DNA of 64,000 nucleotides from Sistotremastrum niveocremeum HHB9708 (lineage: Eukaryota > Basidiomycota > Agaricomycetes > Sistotremastrales > Sistotremastraceae): positions 186,001 through 250,000 of the forward strand of contig KV419407.1 of NCBI GenBank assembly GCA_001630475.1. Reading direction: 5' to 3'. The notes under the pieces are model-generated. The model did no database searches and was not told the origin of the DNA. It saw only the letters and a program-made list of their open reading frames with translations. Within the stretch, counting starts at the first letter, position 1. Every line of letters begins with the position of its first letter. A program made the translations under genes and the position numbers. Below, one piece after another: positions 34,958 through 47,472 of this stretch.

Positions 34958-35887
34958 CTAGTATTCGTGTTTACCCCGCCATGGCACCCATGAACGAGCC
35001 CGCGTCGGCAAACTTTTCAGCTTTGCCAATGCATCATCCAATAACGTGCCAGACGAATCCGGCGGTGGCGGCACTTCATTTGACCAGAAGAACCGAACTT
35101 GGCTTTTCTCTCCAAGCTGGACGTGCACCTCGTCGGCCGACCATTCCGGTCCGGCCGGTACAGCTGACCCGTCCGTCAAATCGCCAAGAAAAAATGATAC
35201 GGTCGTGCTCTTCAGCTCCACGTTCTCGTAAGGCGACAACACAGTGAGCTGTGACTCCATTGATGGAGAGAAGAGCGGAAAGAGTGAATCGCGTGGCGCG
35301 TCGTTGGAGGGGAACGTGCAGTGTACCGGTCCATAGAAAGATTCGGGGAGGTGTATACATGCATCGCCGTTTCGAACTTTGACGTTCAATAAAAACTCCG
35401 TTGAATCTGTATGCACCTGGCTATGATTAGATAAAGAGCATCTTAACTATGCGTCACATACCACATTAAAGACGACTGGCCCGTTCTTACTGATTACATC
35501 CAGTCGAGCGCGTTTATTGCCCTGCAATGATACTTTCGCATCAATGCCATACTTCTGAGAGACTAGCCGCAGATTCGGCTTAGTCTCTCTTTGCGAAGCA
35601 GACGTGGTCAAGTCAAGATAACTGTTGCTTGTCGGTAACAGCGACGTGTCCACAATCCACGCTCCTTTGATCGGAATTTCACTCCTCTGAATATCGAGGT
35701 GATTATTGCATGTCAACGAAGGTGATCGAGGAGGTGGTATCCGAGGTAATGGTTTGCCCGTAGGATTCGAAGGTCCAGCTACTGGGGCAATGTCCACGTA
35801 GAGCGGTGGAGGATCGAGCGGAGGCTCATAATGATGCTGAAAAGGAGTCGATTTTTGTCCAGCAGCTTCGTCAGGAGTGATTATCAT
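34958..35887 (-). CDS. Hypothetical protein, DUF7330-like
   Basis: Two exons are split by an intron of about 45 nt near 35417-35460 (donor GTATGTGACG). The N-terminal 90 residues are Pro-rich with PPP and PPLYVD runs, probably disordered. A beta-rich part follows: RLVSQKYGIDAKVSLQGNKR, then DVISKNGPVVFNVV, then a second-exon portion with VRNGDACIHLPESFYGPVH. An SVSF-like strand (TTVSFFLGDL) and an acidic/Pro-rich C-terminus close it. This pattern (short sugar-binding-like strands, SKNG repeats, F[FY]xGD) recalls DUF7330 proteins common in basidiomycetes; this is from memory of the family and is not certain. The function is unknown. Its start codon is only 27 bases from that of FIP1 on the other strand. 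Confidence 0.65.
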
Positions 35888-35914
35888 GGAACTAGCTCAA
35901 AGTCAAAAGTAGGA

Positions 35915-38233
35915 ATGTCTGCGCAGCAACACCGCAGCCAGCTTTTAGCATCGCTGATGAGTCCGAGGCGCGCGAAGGGAGAGAACTTCGGAATGCGGAC
36001 TCGGAGCAGTCGGGAAACTCCGACGACCTCATCCAAAAGATGTAAGTACTTGTCTTTGCGTTCTGCTTGTCGTGAGGCTCATCCGCAGTCAGGGATGACG
36101 ACGAAGACTCTTTTCTTTATGGAGAGGCACCGCCTGTGCTTAGCGGGAACAAAAATGACTCAGAGCCATCAGGGCCGAAGCAGCCAGCCAAATCGCGTTC
36201 GTTTTGGGTTTTATGTTGCCTGGCCTCCAACTGACACGCCTTTAGAAACGTGTGTAACGTGAAATGAACGGCATTCATGTGCTTAAAGCTATTACTAGAC
36301 CAGAACATGTGACGCCAGACAATGAATCTGCTCGAAGCAACAGCGTCAAAGATCCAACACCAGAGGAGCAAGACGACGAAGAAGAGGCAATGGACGAGGG
36401 AGACGGTTCAGACTCTGCAAGTTGTCCATTGGCTTCAAAATAATCTGCTAACATTTCCAGTAGGATATAGAAATTATCACAGACCGGGCACCAATGTCTA
36501 TCGACTTTCGGTACGTACCTTTCACCTGGCGTCCTCATTTCCTGAACAAGCCCTGTCTCCAGGGGAAAATCTCAACCCTCAACCCAACATCCACCACCAA
36601 CCGTACCTCGTATGTGGTTCTTTGCAATTATACCAAAAACTGACAATACCCAGCACCCGCGGCTCATCTAACGACTGAATACACACCGAGGGAACGAGGA
36701 GACCCTTCCGCAGCTCCTTCTTTGTCTGCCAGTTCATCATTTTCTGCTCAACCATCAGCAGCAGTCACTCAGCCGGCGCAGTCTGCTGCTACTGCTGTTG
36801 AACCCCGTCCAGCAGAAGACTCCACTAGCCAAGCGAACCCAGCCGAACCCAGTGTACCTGGCCAAGATTATTCTGATCTTCCAGTCGCAAAAGCCCCACC
36901 TACGCACCCCACCATCGATCCCAATGTTCCCGGTCAAGTGGATGGCCGGACTATTCTCGAAGTTGATCTGGATAGCCTGACGGACAAGGCTTGGAGACGT
37001 CCAGGGGCTGATCTCAGCGACTGGTTCAACTATGGCTTCGATGAAGTGTCTTGGGAGGCATATTGCTACAGACGAAGAGACGTTGGGGAAGCGGCACATG
37101 TGCTTAAAACAAATGTCATTGTACGTATCATTATCACAATATATATCCTTGATTTGGCCTGTAACAGGCGAGGAAAACAGAATTTCGCAGGATTGGGTGA
37201 AGATCAGATAGTCGCTCTTCCGCCCGAAGTGAGAGGAATGGTCATGACCGGCGCAACTGCGATCATGAATGCACCTCAAAATCCTGCTGCTATGATGGGA
37301 GCTGCGCCTGTGGGGATGAATCCGATGATGCATGATATGTCTGGGATGCAGATGCCTATGGGCGTGGGGATGCAACCTATGGCAGGGGTTGGCCCGATGG
37401 CTCCCGGGATGCAAGGCATGGGCGGAGAAATGCAACCCCAAGGAGGCCCTATGCCACCCAACATGCACTCAAATGTTGAAGGAGTGATGGACGCGGCACA
37501 GGGGTCCGTCGCAGGAGTCACGGGGGGAATGCAAGAAGGGTACAACACTGGGGGGATGATAGGCGCGCCTCATCCTGGGATCGGTCAGGAATTTCCTACT
37601 CAGGTAAACAAGGTTGTTGCGATCTGTTCCGGAGAAGCTTGTGCTTATTCTATGCGATGTCATTGTGATTGTTTTAGGAGACCCCGATGGGTATGTACAG
37701 CGGTGTGGACGCAAATCCCGGAGGGGCAGCGGCGATGGGACGGAGTCCTGTTCAGCATGGTGGTGGAAACTTTCGTGGAGGAGGGGGAGCTCGACCTTCG
37801 CCAAATCCTACGGTGGGACTTCGAGGTCGTGGATCGTATATGGGACGAGGACGCGGTCGGGGAGGATATGCAGGTGAAGGAGGTGAGTCACTTTGTTCGA
37901 AACAGTGTTGTTTTGTTTGATGATAGACAGGGATCTCAACAGCACCGATTCGACCAGCGTCTCCGCTGCCGCCAGGTGTGCCTACTGGCCCACGGAATTC
38001 GAAACCACAATACAAGGACCGAGATGGCAACGCACCCGCAGTCGATGGCCTAGATTACGGAGGGCACAATCAGAACTATTCTGGAGACCTCGACGACCGG
38101 TCAATCTCGAGCAGTCGGTGTGTTTACGTTTAACCGGTTATCATACGCAATAAGCTGAAAGATTTCTTGGTATAGGAAACGACGTGCTTCTCCTGGCGAC
38201 GAGCATGCTGGGCGAGGGGTTAAACGGCGCTGA
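35915..38233 (+). CDS. FIP1: FIP1-like pre-mRNA polyadenylation factor
   Basis: FIP1 links poly(A) polymerase to the cleavage and polyadenylation complex in the nucleus. The conserved Fip1 motif is clear: GRTILEVDLDSLTDKAWRRP then GADLSDWFNYGFDEVSWEAY. The N-terminal part has the typical acidic DDDEDSFLYGEAPPVLSG, a second acidic block (PTPEEQDDEEEAMDEGDGSD) and DIEIITDRAPMSIDFR. The C-terminal part is Met/Gly/Pro-rich, then RG-rich (GLRGRGSYMGRGRGRGGYAG), and ends in a basic RKRRASPGDEHAGRGVKRR. About nine introns are needed. I chose the ATG at 35915 because its frame splices to RDDDEDSFLYG; a different start further upstream, overlapping the neighbour, is possible. Confidence 0.88.
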
Positions 38234-38880
38234 TAGCAGCTTCGGCCGGCATCGACTTGGTCGAGTTTGGCTGAAAAGCGAAATTGTCAGGGGCAGATCG
38301 TGCGGACCGGGTGAGCCGGAGATGGAGTTCATGTATGATTGCCTATTTAGTTTTGCTATGATCCGTTGAGGGCCATCAGGGCAGGAATATAATGATTGGC
38401 GGTTAGCCATGTGCGAGGAGATCGAAGACGATATCATCATCAATTATGCAGGGACGCGATGATGCGAAGTAATTACCCCGCATTAGCCTAGTCGATCGCA
38501 TCGCCTTCGGAGAATTGCAGCTGAAACACTACGAAAGTCGCCGGGAGCGAGAGGTAGAGGTAATGATACATTGTACGTGTTTGAGCTACGTGTAGATAGT
38601 ATTACGCTAGTCCAGTCGAGAGTAGCAAGTGTCCGATGCAAGCACTAATAGTGAGCTAGATACGAGAAAAAAAAAGTGTCCGGGAAATAATACGAATGTC
38701 ACGAGACAGATAGTCCATGGTCCGAGAAATCGTCCACAACGATATAGATGCTATGAGATACGGAAATCGTCCAATACGAAACGGAGAGCAAGAAAGAGAT
38801 CGTCCATGCGATGAAATAAGATCGAAAATCGAAAGAAATCGAAGGAGAGTGGGGATAGATAACGAGAGTGGGTTCGGGTT
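38234..38880. other. Convergent 3' flanks with short ATCGTCCA repeats
   Basis: This stretch lies between the 3' ends of FIP1 and the minus-strand gene at 38881. No gene is visible. The octamer ATCGTCCA occurs at 38729, 38766 and 38799, with a near copy (ATAGTCCA) at 38710. These would lie in the 3' untranslated region of the minus-strand gene as TGGACGAT. Confidence 0.4.
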
Positions 38881-39680
38881 CTACTGTTCGTCGTCAGAGT
38901 CGAGACCTGCAACTCTGGAATTCTGCAGGGCCTTGCGAGCGCGTTCATCCGCATAGCGAGCAATCGCGTTCTCCAGACGGTCGAAGCGGGCTTCGAGACG
39001 TGGAAGCTGGATAAAAGGTGAGCAAAAGACGCGTCCTTGGTGGAAAAAACACGCACAGAATCCATCATGCTGGCTGGGATGGTGCCCTCGAGCCGCTCGG
39101 GCTTGAAAGGACTGGTTGCGGAGACGCCTCCAGGATACATTTTGGGCGGGAGTTCGGTAGGGGCGTGTTTAAAGGGAACATTAGAGGACGACGAGCCGCC
39201 GCGTGAATGCGAATGGTGGTAAGATACATCTCTGGATGAATGGGAAGGAGAGTTGGTTATGGACGAGTTGGAACCACGAGGCGAATAGGTAGAAAGACCA
39301 GCTGAAGAGTCGGAAGAAGGCTCGCGCTTTGCAGGCGCGGGAAGAATGGGACGATAGCCAGTTCTGCGCGGCTGGTTTGGGGGTACACCAGACTTGACGC
39401 GAGAGGATGGACGACCTCTGGACGACATGGCTTCGTCGTTGGAAGGTGGCGAAATGGAACGAGAGTTTTGGTGCTCGGAAATGCGCTGACGCTTGGAAGT
39501 GTGGTCGTCGGGGGCGAGATTAGGCTGGAGATAAGTAGCTGGATACGAATGAGAGTGCTGTGGTGGATGGGGGTATGGATTAGAGGGCGGGTGGTACTGG
39601 AGTGCGGAGAGGTCGAGCATGGGCTGGTCATCGTCGGAGGCGGAAGAGGGGGTGGAGATGTGCGAGCCGGGGTGGCTCAT
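38881..39680 (-). CDS. Hypothetical protein with C-terminal coiled-coil segment
   Basis: The first exon is a Ser/Pro/His/Tyr-rich, probably disordered region with a possible nuclear signal (SKRQRISEH) and PYPHPPQHSHSYPATYLQPN. It ends with a more conserved-looking stretch (KMYPGGVSATSPFKPERLEG then TIPASMMDS). One intron (donor GTGCGTG) joins it to LPRLEARFDRLENAIARYAD, a short amphipathic helix, then RKALQNSRVAG and an acidic end (LDSDDEQ). I do not recognise the family. The layout (disordered arm plus a dimerising helix at the end) suggests an adaptor or nuclear regulator; this is inference only. Confidence 0.65.
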
Positions 39681-40068
39681 GCAGAACTGGGCCTCGAAGG
39701 GGGCGTGCGAGACTGAATACCAAGCCAGCGTGGAAAGTGGAAGCCGAAGCTGGCGAAAGAGACAGCGAGCTCAGTATATTATATACCACCCAACACTCCG
39801 TCCACAGCCAATAGGAGCTCGACGTTCCCCGGGGCCGAGCCCATCAATCTCTTAGCGCACACGCTGAAACGCTCTCCTTTGCTCGTCTGCTGCCTTGACT
39901 CACGCTCCCGTAGCAACGCCCCCTGAATATTCTCTTTAGTTGCTCGTCATACCACCCGACGACCGCACCCCTTTGCTCGCCGTCGACGGCCCAAACACCC
40001 GTCAACAAGGCCTCAACACAGCCTTGCCATCAAATTTGCCTCTTCCGTACTGCCTCTTACCTTCCGGC

Positions 40069-40440
40069 ATGGCATCACCTACCTTAAACGTATTTCATTC
40101 CGATCCGTTTCAGCCTTGGTTTCTGCTCACTTTCCCCAAGGTCGTTCGCTATACTGCTCTTCTTTCAGGCCTCTTCTACGGCATCATCCATCGCAGATCC
40201 CTTCAGTCTGCCGAGAACATAAAGCGGGAGCACCATCACGAGCACCGCCAGGAGCAGCTCTTACAGCAAGCAAAGGAGGCTTGGAAGCAGAAGCAGGCTG
40301 GGCCAAAAGATGACGGAGGTATGTTTGCCTCCAATCGTCGCTCGTCCCTCGCTGACCCCGCCCAAGTCATCACAGATCCGGAGAACCCCAAGTTTGATCT
40401 TGAAAAACTAATCTCGAAATGGGAGAAAGAGTCATCATAG
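40069..40440 (+). CDS. ATP21: Mitochondrial ATP synthase subunit e
   Basis: Subunit e (ATP21/TIM11 in yeast) is a small membrane subunit of the F1Fo ATP synthase that supports dimer formation and crista shape. The 123-residue protein has one membrane helix (VVRYTALLSGLFYGIIHRRS) with the GxxxG-like G...G spacing and basic residues after it. A Glu/Gln/Lys-rich coiled coil follows (ENIKREHHHEHRQEQLLQQA) and then an Asp/Glu-containing tail (NPKFDLEKLISKWEKESS). It is longer at the C-terminus than the yeast protein. The upstream in-frame Met at 39940 would put a hydrophilic segment ahead of the helix and is less likely. The gene is intronless. Confidence 0.85.
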   Translation: MASPTLNVFHSDPFQPWFLLTFPKVVRYTALLSGLFYGIIHRRSLQSAENIKREHHHEHRQEQLLQQAKEAWKQKQAGPKDDGGMFASNRRSSLADPAQVITDPENPKFDLEKLISKWEKESS

Positions 40441-40586
40441 TCCTTCCGCTTTCCTCTAATTGTCAAACTACCCTGCCTCTCCGATAAATATTTCTGATCT
40501 GATCTGCGGATGCTAATTGTCAATAGAAATCCCATGTGCTCTTCTCTTCCCGCTCTCTGTCCCCCCAGCACAGCCTGCCCTGCCGT

Positions 40587-42947
40587 TCACGGCCGACTTC
40601 CCTTGACGTGATTGAACTGACTCTCCACCCGATGCTTCAGTCGTTCTAGCCAATCCCAGTCACCGTTAGCACTTCCGTGTCCCTGACTCTCAATAGACGT
40701 GATCATCTTACTAGCTATCGGGAACACCTCTCCGAGCTTCTCCATCGCGTGCAATACCCTCGTCAGCCCTGAAAGGTACAATTGGGCGCTGCGCGCATCA
40801 CCAATCTCCCGCAGTAGTACGTCTGCGACGACCGCCCAACACACCTGCGCAACCGCAACAAAAAAAGAAGCACGAAAAAAAATTAGTTAGCCGTGATCAA
40901 CGTTTTTTATTAGAGTCAAAAATCGACGGTTCTCACTCCAAGTAGTGGGTCCAGGAACTCAAACTCTGAATCCGAGACCTCGCCGATCATCATCACTGCT
41001 TGATTTGCCGCATTCAGCGATTTGTTCCGAGAGTCGGCATTTTCCACCGCCAGCGCGTGATGTAGCAAGATGATACACACCAGCAGTGCAGTGTGCACAA
41101 ACACTAGACTGCATCGCACCGACAGTCCGTTCAGATTCGTTCCTCGCGGAGGAACACTCGTCAATGTCGCAAAACATCGAGAAACACAGGATTCGATGCT
41201 CTGAAACTCGTCCCAAAAGGCCGCATCTGGCACTTTATCTGGGAACAAGAGTTCATTCAGTACAGAGGTTGCTCCTTCCATTGAATATGATGGCATCGGG
41301 TTCATACCTGCCGCCAAACTCGATGAAAGTCGCGATGAAAGCTGCAGCAACGCCGCAACTTTGGCTCGCATCGAAAATCCTCCTTCGTGTCCTCCAAGTG
41401 GCAGTTCGCTCTTCAGCAGTCCGAGCTCAAATATTCCGCCTTCAGCCTTGAGAACCTCGGGCTCCTAAACTGCGATTAGCCTTTTTTCAGTCGATTTGAC
41501 GTAACGGTTCTCTCACGACATGGGGGCCGTCCGGCCACGGTGTAGTGACAGTTGCTCGAGGATTTTTGTCGGAAATAAGTGGTGAAGGCGATCCAGTGGT
41601 CAGAGACCAACATCCAAGCTCGAATACGTTCCAGAACGTGAATATTTTTTCTCGCAAGACCTCGTCGGTGTAGATACCCGTAGAGTTGACTTCAGGGTTC
41701 AATTGATGCAGATCCAGCGCTACGGCTAGTGCTGATCCGGCATCTGCATGATACTTACCCTCCAATATCCGTCCTCCGCTGAAAAAATATATCGCCAGGA
41801 GCGTGGTGGCTTGTACTATATTTACGGCCTTGTTCTGGTGCTTCAGTTCCTCGGCAATACGGTCTAGAGCGGCAGATAGGAAGATAGATTCATAGCGAGA
41901 GAACTCGGGAGACGCCGTGTGGAAGCGACAACCCCACAAAAGCACGGCGTTTAGGAGCGGGGAATAAGACTGGTTAGGCGGAGTTTCCTCATAATCTCTG
42001 ACGAGCCGATCGTATAGTACACTCATGCCGAGTTGGTGTTGGTGTGCGAGAAACGTGTTGATTCTAAAAGTGTTCAAAGTCTCGAGATCAGTCAGGGGAA
42101 CGAATCAGGAAGATCATGTCCACAGACAATGTTTGGAATGAAGCTGGTGATAATGCATTGACTGGAAGCGTCTGGGGTACGGGCTGCGCGCCGAGACCTA
42201 CTCCCAGTTCAGTAGTTGTAGGCCAGGGAATCGCATCAGGCGCGTTGATGGGATCCCAAAGCGGGTCGTTCGTGCCCTCGATGTTCAAAGATGGAATTAT
42301 GCCGTATTCCGCTGAGGGTATATTCGAATTTGCATAAGGATTTATTGTTGGGTCAGAAAGATGTGCTGGGCCAAGGGTATTGGGTTGTGTGAATATCTGA
42401 TTGGTTGATGCATGAGAAGGTCCAGCGACGGGATACGGGTTTGGTGTTGAAAGCGATATGCTAGGAACGAATGGAGGTGAGGCTCTCTGACGGTTCTGAA
42501 GTCTTGTCAAGTGTGTCAATTTTTTGGAAAAAGGGCATGTCCCGAGTGGCATTGATGGACTGACTCTGCGACGCGTTGTTCGAGGGTAGCAATATTATCC
42601 ATGAGAATTCTTGTTCTACTTTTGGTCCTGCCGTCGTCGAAATGACATTCATTTTCGCGCTTTCCATTGATGCACTGGGTGCAAGCTGGCTTCAAGCCGT
42701 CACATCGCTGTAGTGAAGCGAATTACAATGCGATTTCAGTGATCGTGGCGTGCCAAGAAAATGGAAGTGCTGACCATTTTTCTTCGTCTAAGAATCCGAC
42801 GTAAACGCCGCACGATGAAATAAAAGGAGGACATTACCTGCAGCTCAAACATGCCTTGCCTCGCTGCAAGGTTGAGGATTTAAGGCCACCAGATGAATGA
42901 TCCTCCTCCTCCTGAGTAGTCTGCTGAGAGCCGCTTGCGAACGACAT
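40587..42947 (-). CDS. Zn(II)2Cys6 transcription factor with fungal_trans domain
   Basis: This is a fungal binuclear zinc cluster regulator. The cluster CLSCRRRKMRCDGLKPACTQ then CINGKRENECHF contains all six cysteines, assembled from three exons including a 13-nt microexon (42775-42787). A linker and coiled-coil start follow (RILMDNIATLEQRVAELE). Then comes the middle homology domain of fungal_trans type: SPLLNAVLLWGCRFHTASPE, then LLAIYFFSGGRILEGKYHAD and FTFWNVFELGCWSLTTGSPS. The C-terminal helical part ends RVESQFNHVKGSRP. About seven introns occur. The region to the divergent WD40 gene is 724 bases long. The regulated pathway is unknown; no metabolic cluster lies beside it. Confidence 0.9.
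42775..42787 (-). other. 13-nt microexon in the zinc cluster
   Basis: ACGAAGAAAAATG is bounded by introns of 50 nt (42788-42837, GTAATG...CTTAG) and 57 nt (42718-42774, GTCAGC...CTACAG). Together with two bases of the previous exon it encodes R-R-R-K-M, which joins CLSC to RCDGLKPAC exactly as Zn2Cys6 proteins require. Confidence 0.88.
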
Positions 42948-43670
42948 GGTTGCGGTATGGCGCAGGTTGGGATTGCAACGAGTCTAGTAGCGGACGGATT
43001 GTCGAAAAGGGTAAAACGGGGTCGCCGGCAAGATGAAACACTTTGCAATAATGGTAGAGAGCGTCGTAAGAGAGCACAGAGGACAGCAAGGACAGCAAAT
43101 AAGATCTAGAGGGAAATTATGGGGGTATTATGATGGCTTAAGACAGGAAAGGGGTCGGAATCAGGAAAGAGGCAGCTGGGCTGGAGGTTGGTGGTCCGTG
43201 TTTAGCGTGGCGGACTCTGGGTAAGATGCCGGCGATGACCACTCGCTTACCCGGATTTAGGCACGGCAATCAAAATATTCCGAGCCACATTTATTGCTTC
43301 TCTGGTGAACTCGGCCAAGCAACCACGATTCAGCTCCATTCTGTCGTCTTGCATCAATTGCAGATGGCGAGCTGTATAGCAGAAAAATAGCAATTTATTG
43401 AACCAATATATCGTCCGCAATTGCCCTGCCGATCATCATTTTTGCGGTGGACTGCGTAGAGCGACTTGTGAATTTCCAGAACGACGATCTTCAAGGACGC
43501 CACGATCAATCTGCTCCAAATCTGTGGATTATCCCTGATGCAGGTGTTCTGTGAGCCAGATCATGGCAGATGGACGAGTCGCCGTCGTGACTCGGCGATT
43601 CTACCCCGTAATAGCCGAAGACTTCCGTGACGCCCTCGTCACACCGCGTTTGTTCCACGGTCTCCACGAC
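42948..43670. other. Divergent intergenic region, nothing recognised
   Basis: This is the shared promoter region of the Zn2Cys6 gene (minus) and the RBBP4-like gene (plus). An in-frame upstream Met near 43551-43563 could lengthen the WD40 protein, but it lacks similarity to the family's short N-terminus. I see no tRNA or repeat. Confidence 0.5.
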
Positions 43671-45423
<1,753 letters not shown>

Positions 45424-45522
45424 ATCGTACAGCATGTTACATGATGGGTTCGAAGGACCCAATAATTTTGGCAAGTTCCGAATATATAAGAGGGAATATC
45501 TGAGAGCAGTCTTCACAAGAAG

Positions 45523-45817
45523 ATCAGTCGTGCGAGCTCGAATATAACTGGTTTCAGTGTAAGCGAGATGGCTACCAAGTTTAGGTCGATCAACGTACCA
45601 CCGCCGAAAACCACAAAACCGATGATTGATAACGCCCACATGCTAACGGGACTTCGTTTCAAGAGCCTCTCCTGCCGTGACGGCTTTGCTGGATTCTTTC
45701 CTGCCTTGGCTGCAGCTGCGAACTGAGCGTTCTTTTGACGAATTTCAAAGGCGGTGGGCTGGAGGTCGTGCTATTAGATTGCTGACTCTGTAGAAAATGA
45801 ATAGACAATCATACCAT
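45523..45817 (-). CDS. RAMP4/SERP1-like ER tail-anchored protein
   Basis: Three exons encode about 69 residues. Exon 1 (45815-45817) is only the ATG and is followed directly by an intron (45771-45814, GTATGA...AATAG). Exon 2 (45599-45770) gives HDLQPTAFEIRQKNAQFAAA, a basic patch (KPSRQERLLKRSPVS) and the membrane helix MWALSIIGFVVFGG. Exon 3 (45523-45547) finishes it with VIFELARLIFL and TGA, after a 50-nt intron. Pattern and length match RAMP4/SERP1 (YSY6 in yeast), which associates with the Sec61 translocon. No single frame shows it, so it is easily overlooked. It ends 99 bases from the end of the convergent RBBP4-like gene and starts 142 bases from the divergent methyltransferase gene. 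Confidence 0.85.
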
Positions 45818-45959
45818 GGTTCAAGGACGAATGAGAGGGGGATCAGATGGTGTAACGAGTGTAAGTTAGCACACAGCAAGCCAGGACGTGGCAACTTGAT
45901 GACCGAGTGGACAACGGCGATTGTAGTCCGATATTCCCGAACAGCCGACCGCGACTATC

Positions 45960-47007
45960 ATGGCAAAAGCTCATCGGTCGAAAAACACATTAAAATCGAC
46001 GCTCGAACAGCATAAAGCTCGTCTTGGGAAGAAGAAAGAAGAACTCGAGCGTGCCTCGAAACAATCTGCGGAACGGGAGAAACAGAAGAAGAAGAAAGGC
46101 AAGGGAAAGGCTGTCCAGCGTTCTCCAATAATTCCATTCTCAATTACCGACCGAATATTACTTGTCGGCGAGGGCAACTTCTCATTTGCACGCAGTCTAT
46201 TCTCGCATCCTGTCTTGAGGTCACTTCCTCCAGAAAATGTCATTGCAACTGCCTACGATTCTGAGGAAATATGCTACGAAAAATATCCAGATGCACAAGA
46301 AATTGTAGAGGGGCTGAGGGCAAAGGGTGTCGTCGTGCTGTTCGACATCGATGCCACAGCCCTGGAGAAGTATTCTGTGCTGAAGGGGACGCAGTGGGAT
46401 AGGATTGTGTGGAACTTTCCCCATGCTGGTACGTGTCGCAGAGTTGATGTTCTGGATCTCGCCAACCATTTCGTAGGCAAAGGGATTGCGGACCAAGACA
46501 GAAGTATACTATCCAATCAAGTGCTGCTTCTTGGATTCTTGAGAAGCGTTTCACCATTCCTCGCCCCTGGCCCACCTCCCTCGATCCGTGGACGCAGAAA
46601 AAAGAAGTCGGACGACGATTCAGACGAAGAGGAACAAGAGTCTGGGGATGAGGAAACACATACATTGTCAACACGGGGCACAGTATTGGTTACTCTGCGA
46701 AATGTGCCTCCGTATACACTATGGTACGCAAGGATCCATCATGTGGTGAGATAGTGTGCTGATCTTACTATAAAACAGGGACCTTCCGAAGCTGGCAAAA
46801 TCACCACCGACTTCTCACCAGGACAATCCCAAGTACAGCATTCTGCGATCGTTTCAGTTTCATCGAGAAAGCTGGCCCGGGTATGCGCATCGCATGACTA
46901 AAGGCTTCGTAGAGGGGACCGGAACAGGCGCCGACCGAGAAAAGCTCTCGGGCAAAGAGGCTGGCGAAGACCGATGTTGGGAATTTTATTTGGCACCGAG
47001 CGAATGA
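45960..47007 (+). CDS. BMT5: BMT5-type 25S rRNA (uridine-N3) methyltransferase
   Basis: This nucleolar enzyme of the DUF2431 family methylates a uridine of 25S rRNA in yeast. A basic N-terminus (HRSKNTLKSTLEQHKARLGK followed by KKKKGKGKA) precedes the SAM-binding start ITDRILLVGEGNFSFARSLF. ATAYDSEEICYEKYPDA, GVVVLFDIDATALEKY and DRIVWNFPHAG follow. An intron separates this from KGIADQDRSILSNQVLLLGF, again a diagnostic block, and a further intron (TATG|GTACGC) joins LW to DLPKLAKSPP. A Lys/Asp/Glu-rich insert (RRKKKSDDDSDEEEQESGDE) is unusual in length. The protein ends GEDRCWEFYLAPSE. Confidence 0.9.
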
Positions 47008-47472
47008 CTAACCAAAAGCGTTTCATTTGCATGAAACATGAGGACACGCAGTGACCTAACGGACCGGATGGGCCTAAGAGTGTGTGATGGGCGTCTTGTT
47101 ATCAAGGAATGAGGTCGGGATGCATGGATTTGTGATGTATATTTGTAGCTCTGTTATCGGGGCAGAGCTGGATGAGAGAATGACAGAGATTCGAGTGGCT
47201 CGGGTATGGTTTGGGCTCGCTTCGTGTATGTAGGCGAGCGACCGCATGCAAATTAAGAATACATAGGAGGCTGGGCATGATGGCACGCGAACGGAAATGA
47301 GGGGTAACTTGTTTTGCCCTGTGAGAGTGGGAAAGGAGGTAAATGAGCCAAAAAATTCTGGAGAAGTAAACGGCCGCAAATACCGAATACGATGACGTCA
47401 TCTGCCACGATCAGCGCTACAAGTGCGAAAAAGCACCAGCAGGGCGACGGGAACGCCACAGACGGGGAAAAG
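47008..47472. other. Convergent intergenic region, nothing recognised
   Basis: This stretch lies between the 3' ends of the methyltransferase gene and the minus-strand hypothetical gene. There are only short frames without motifs. Confidence 0.5.

Noticed and set aside
36755-37468. Long minus-strand frame (237 codons) opposite FIP1
   Set aside because: The plus strand encodes the conserved Fip1 motif; the antisense His/Arg-rich frame mirrors the Met/Gly/Pro-rich repeats.
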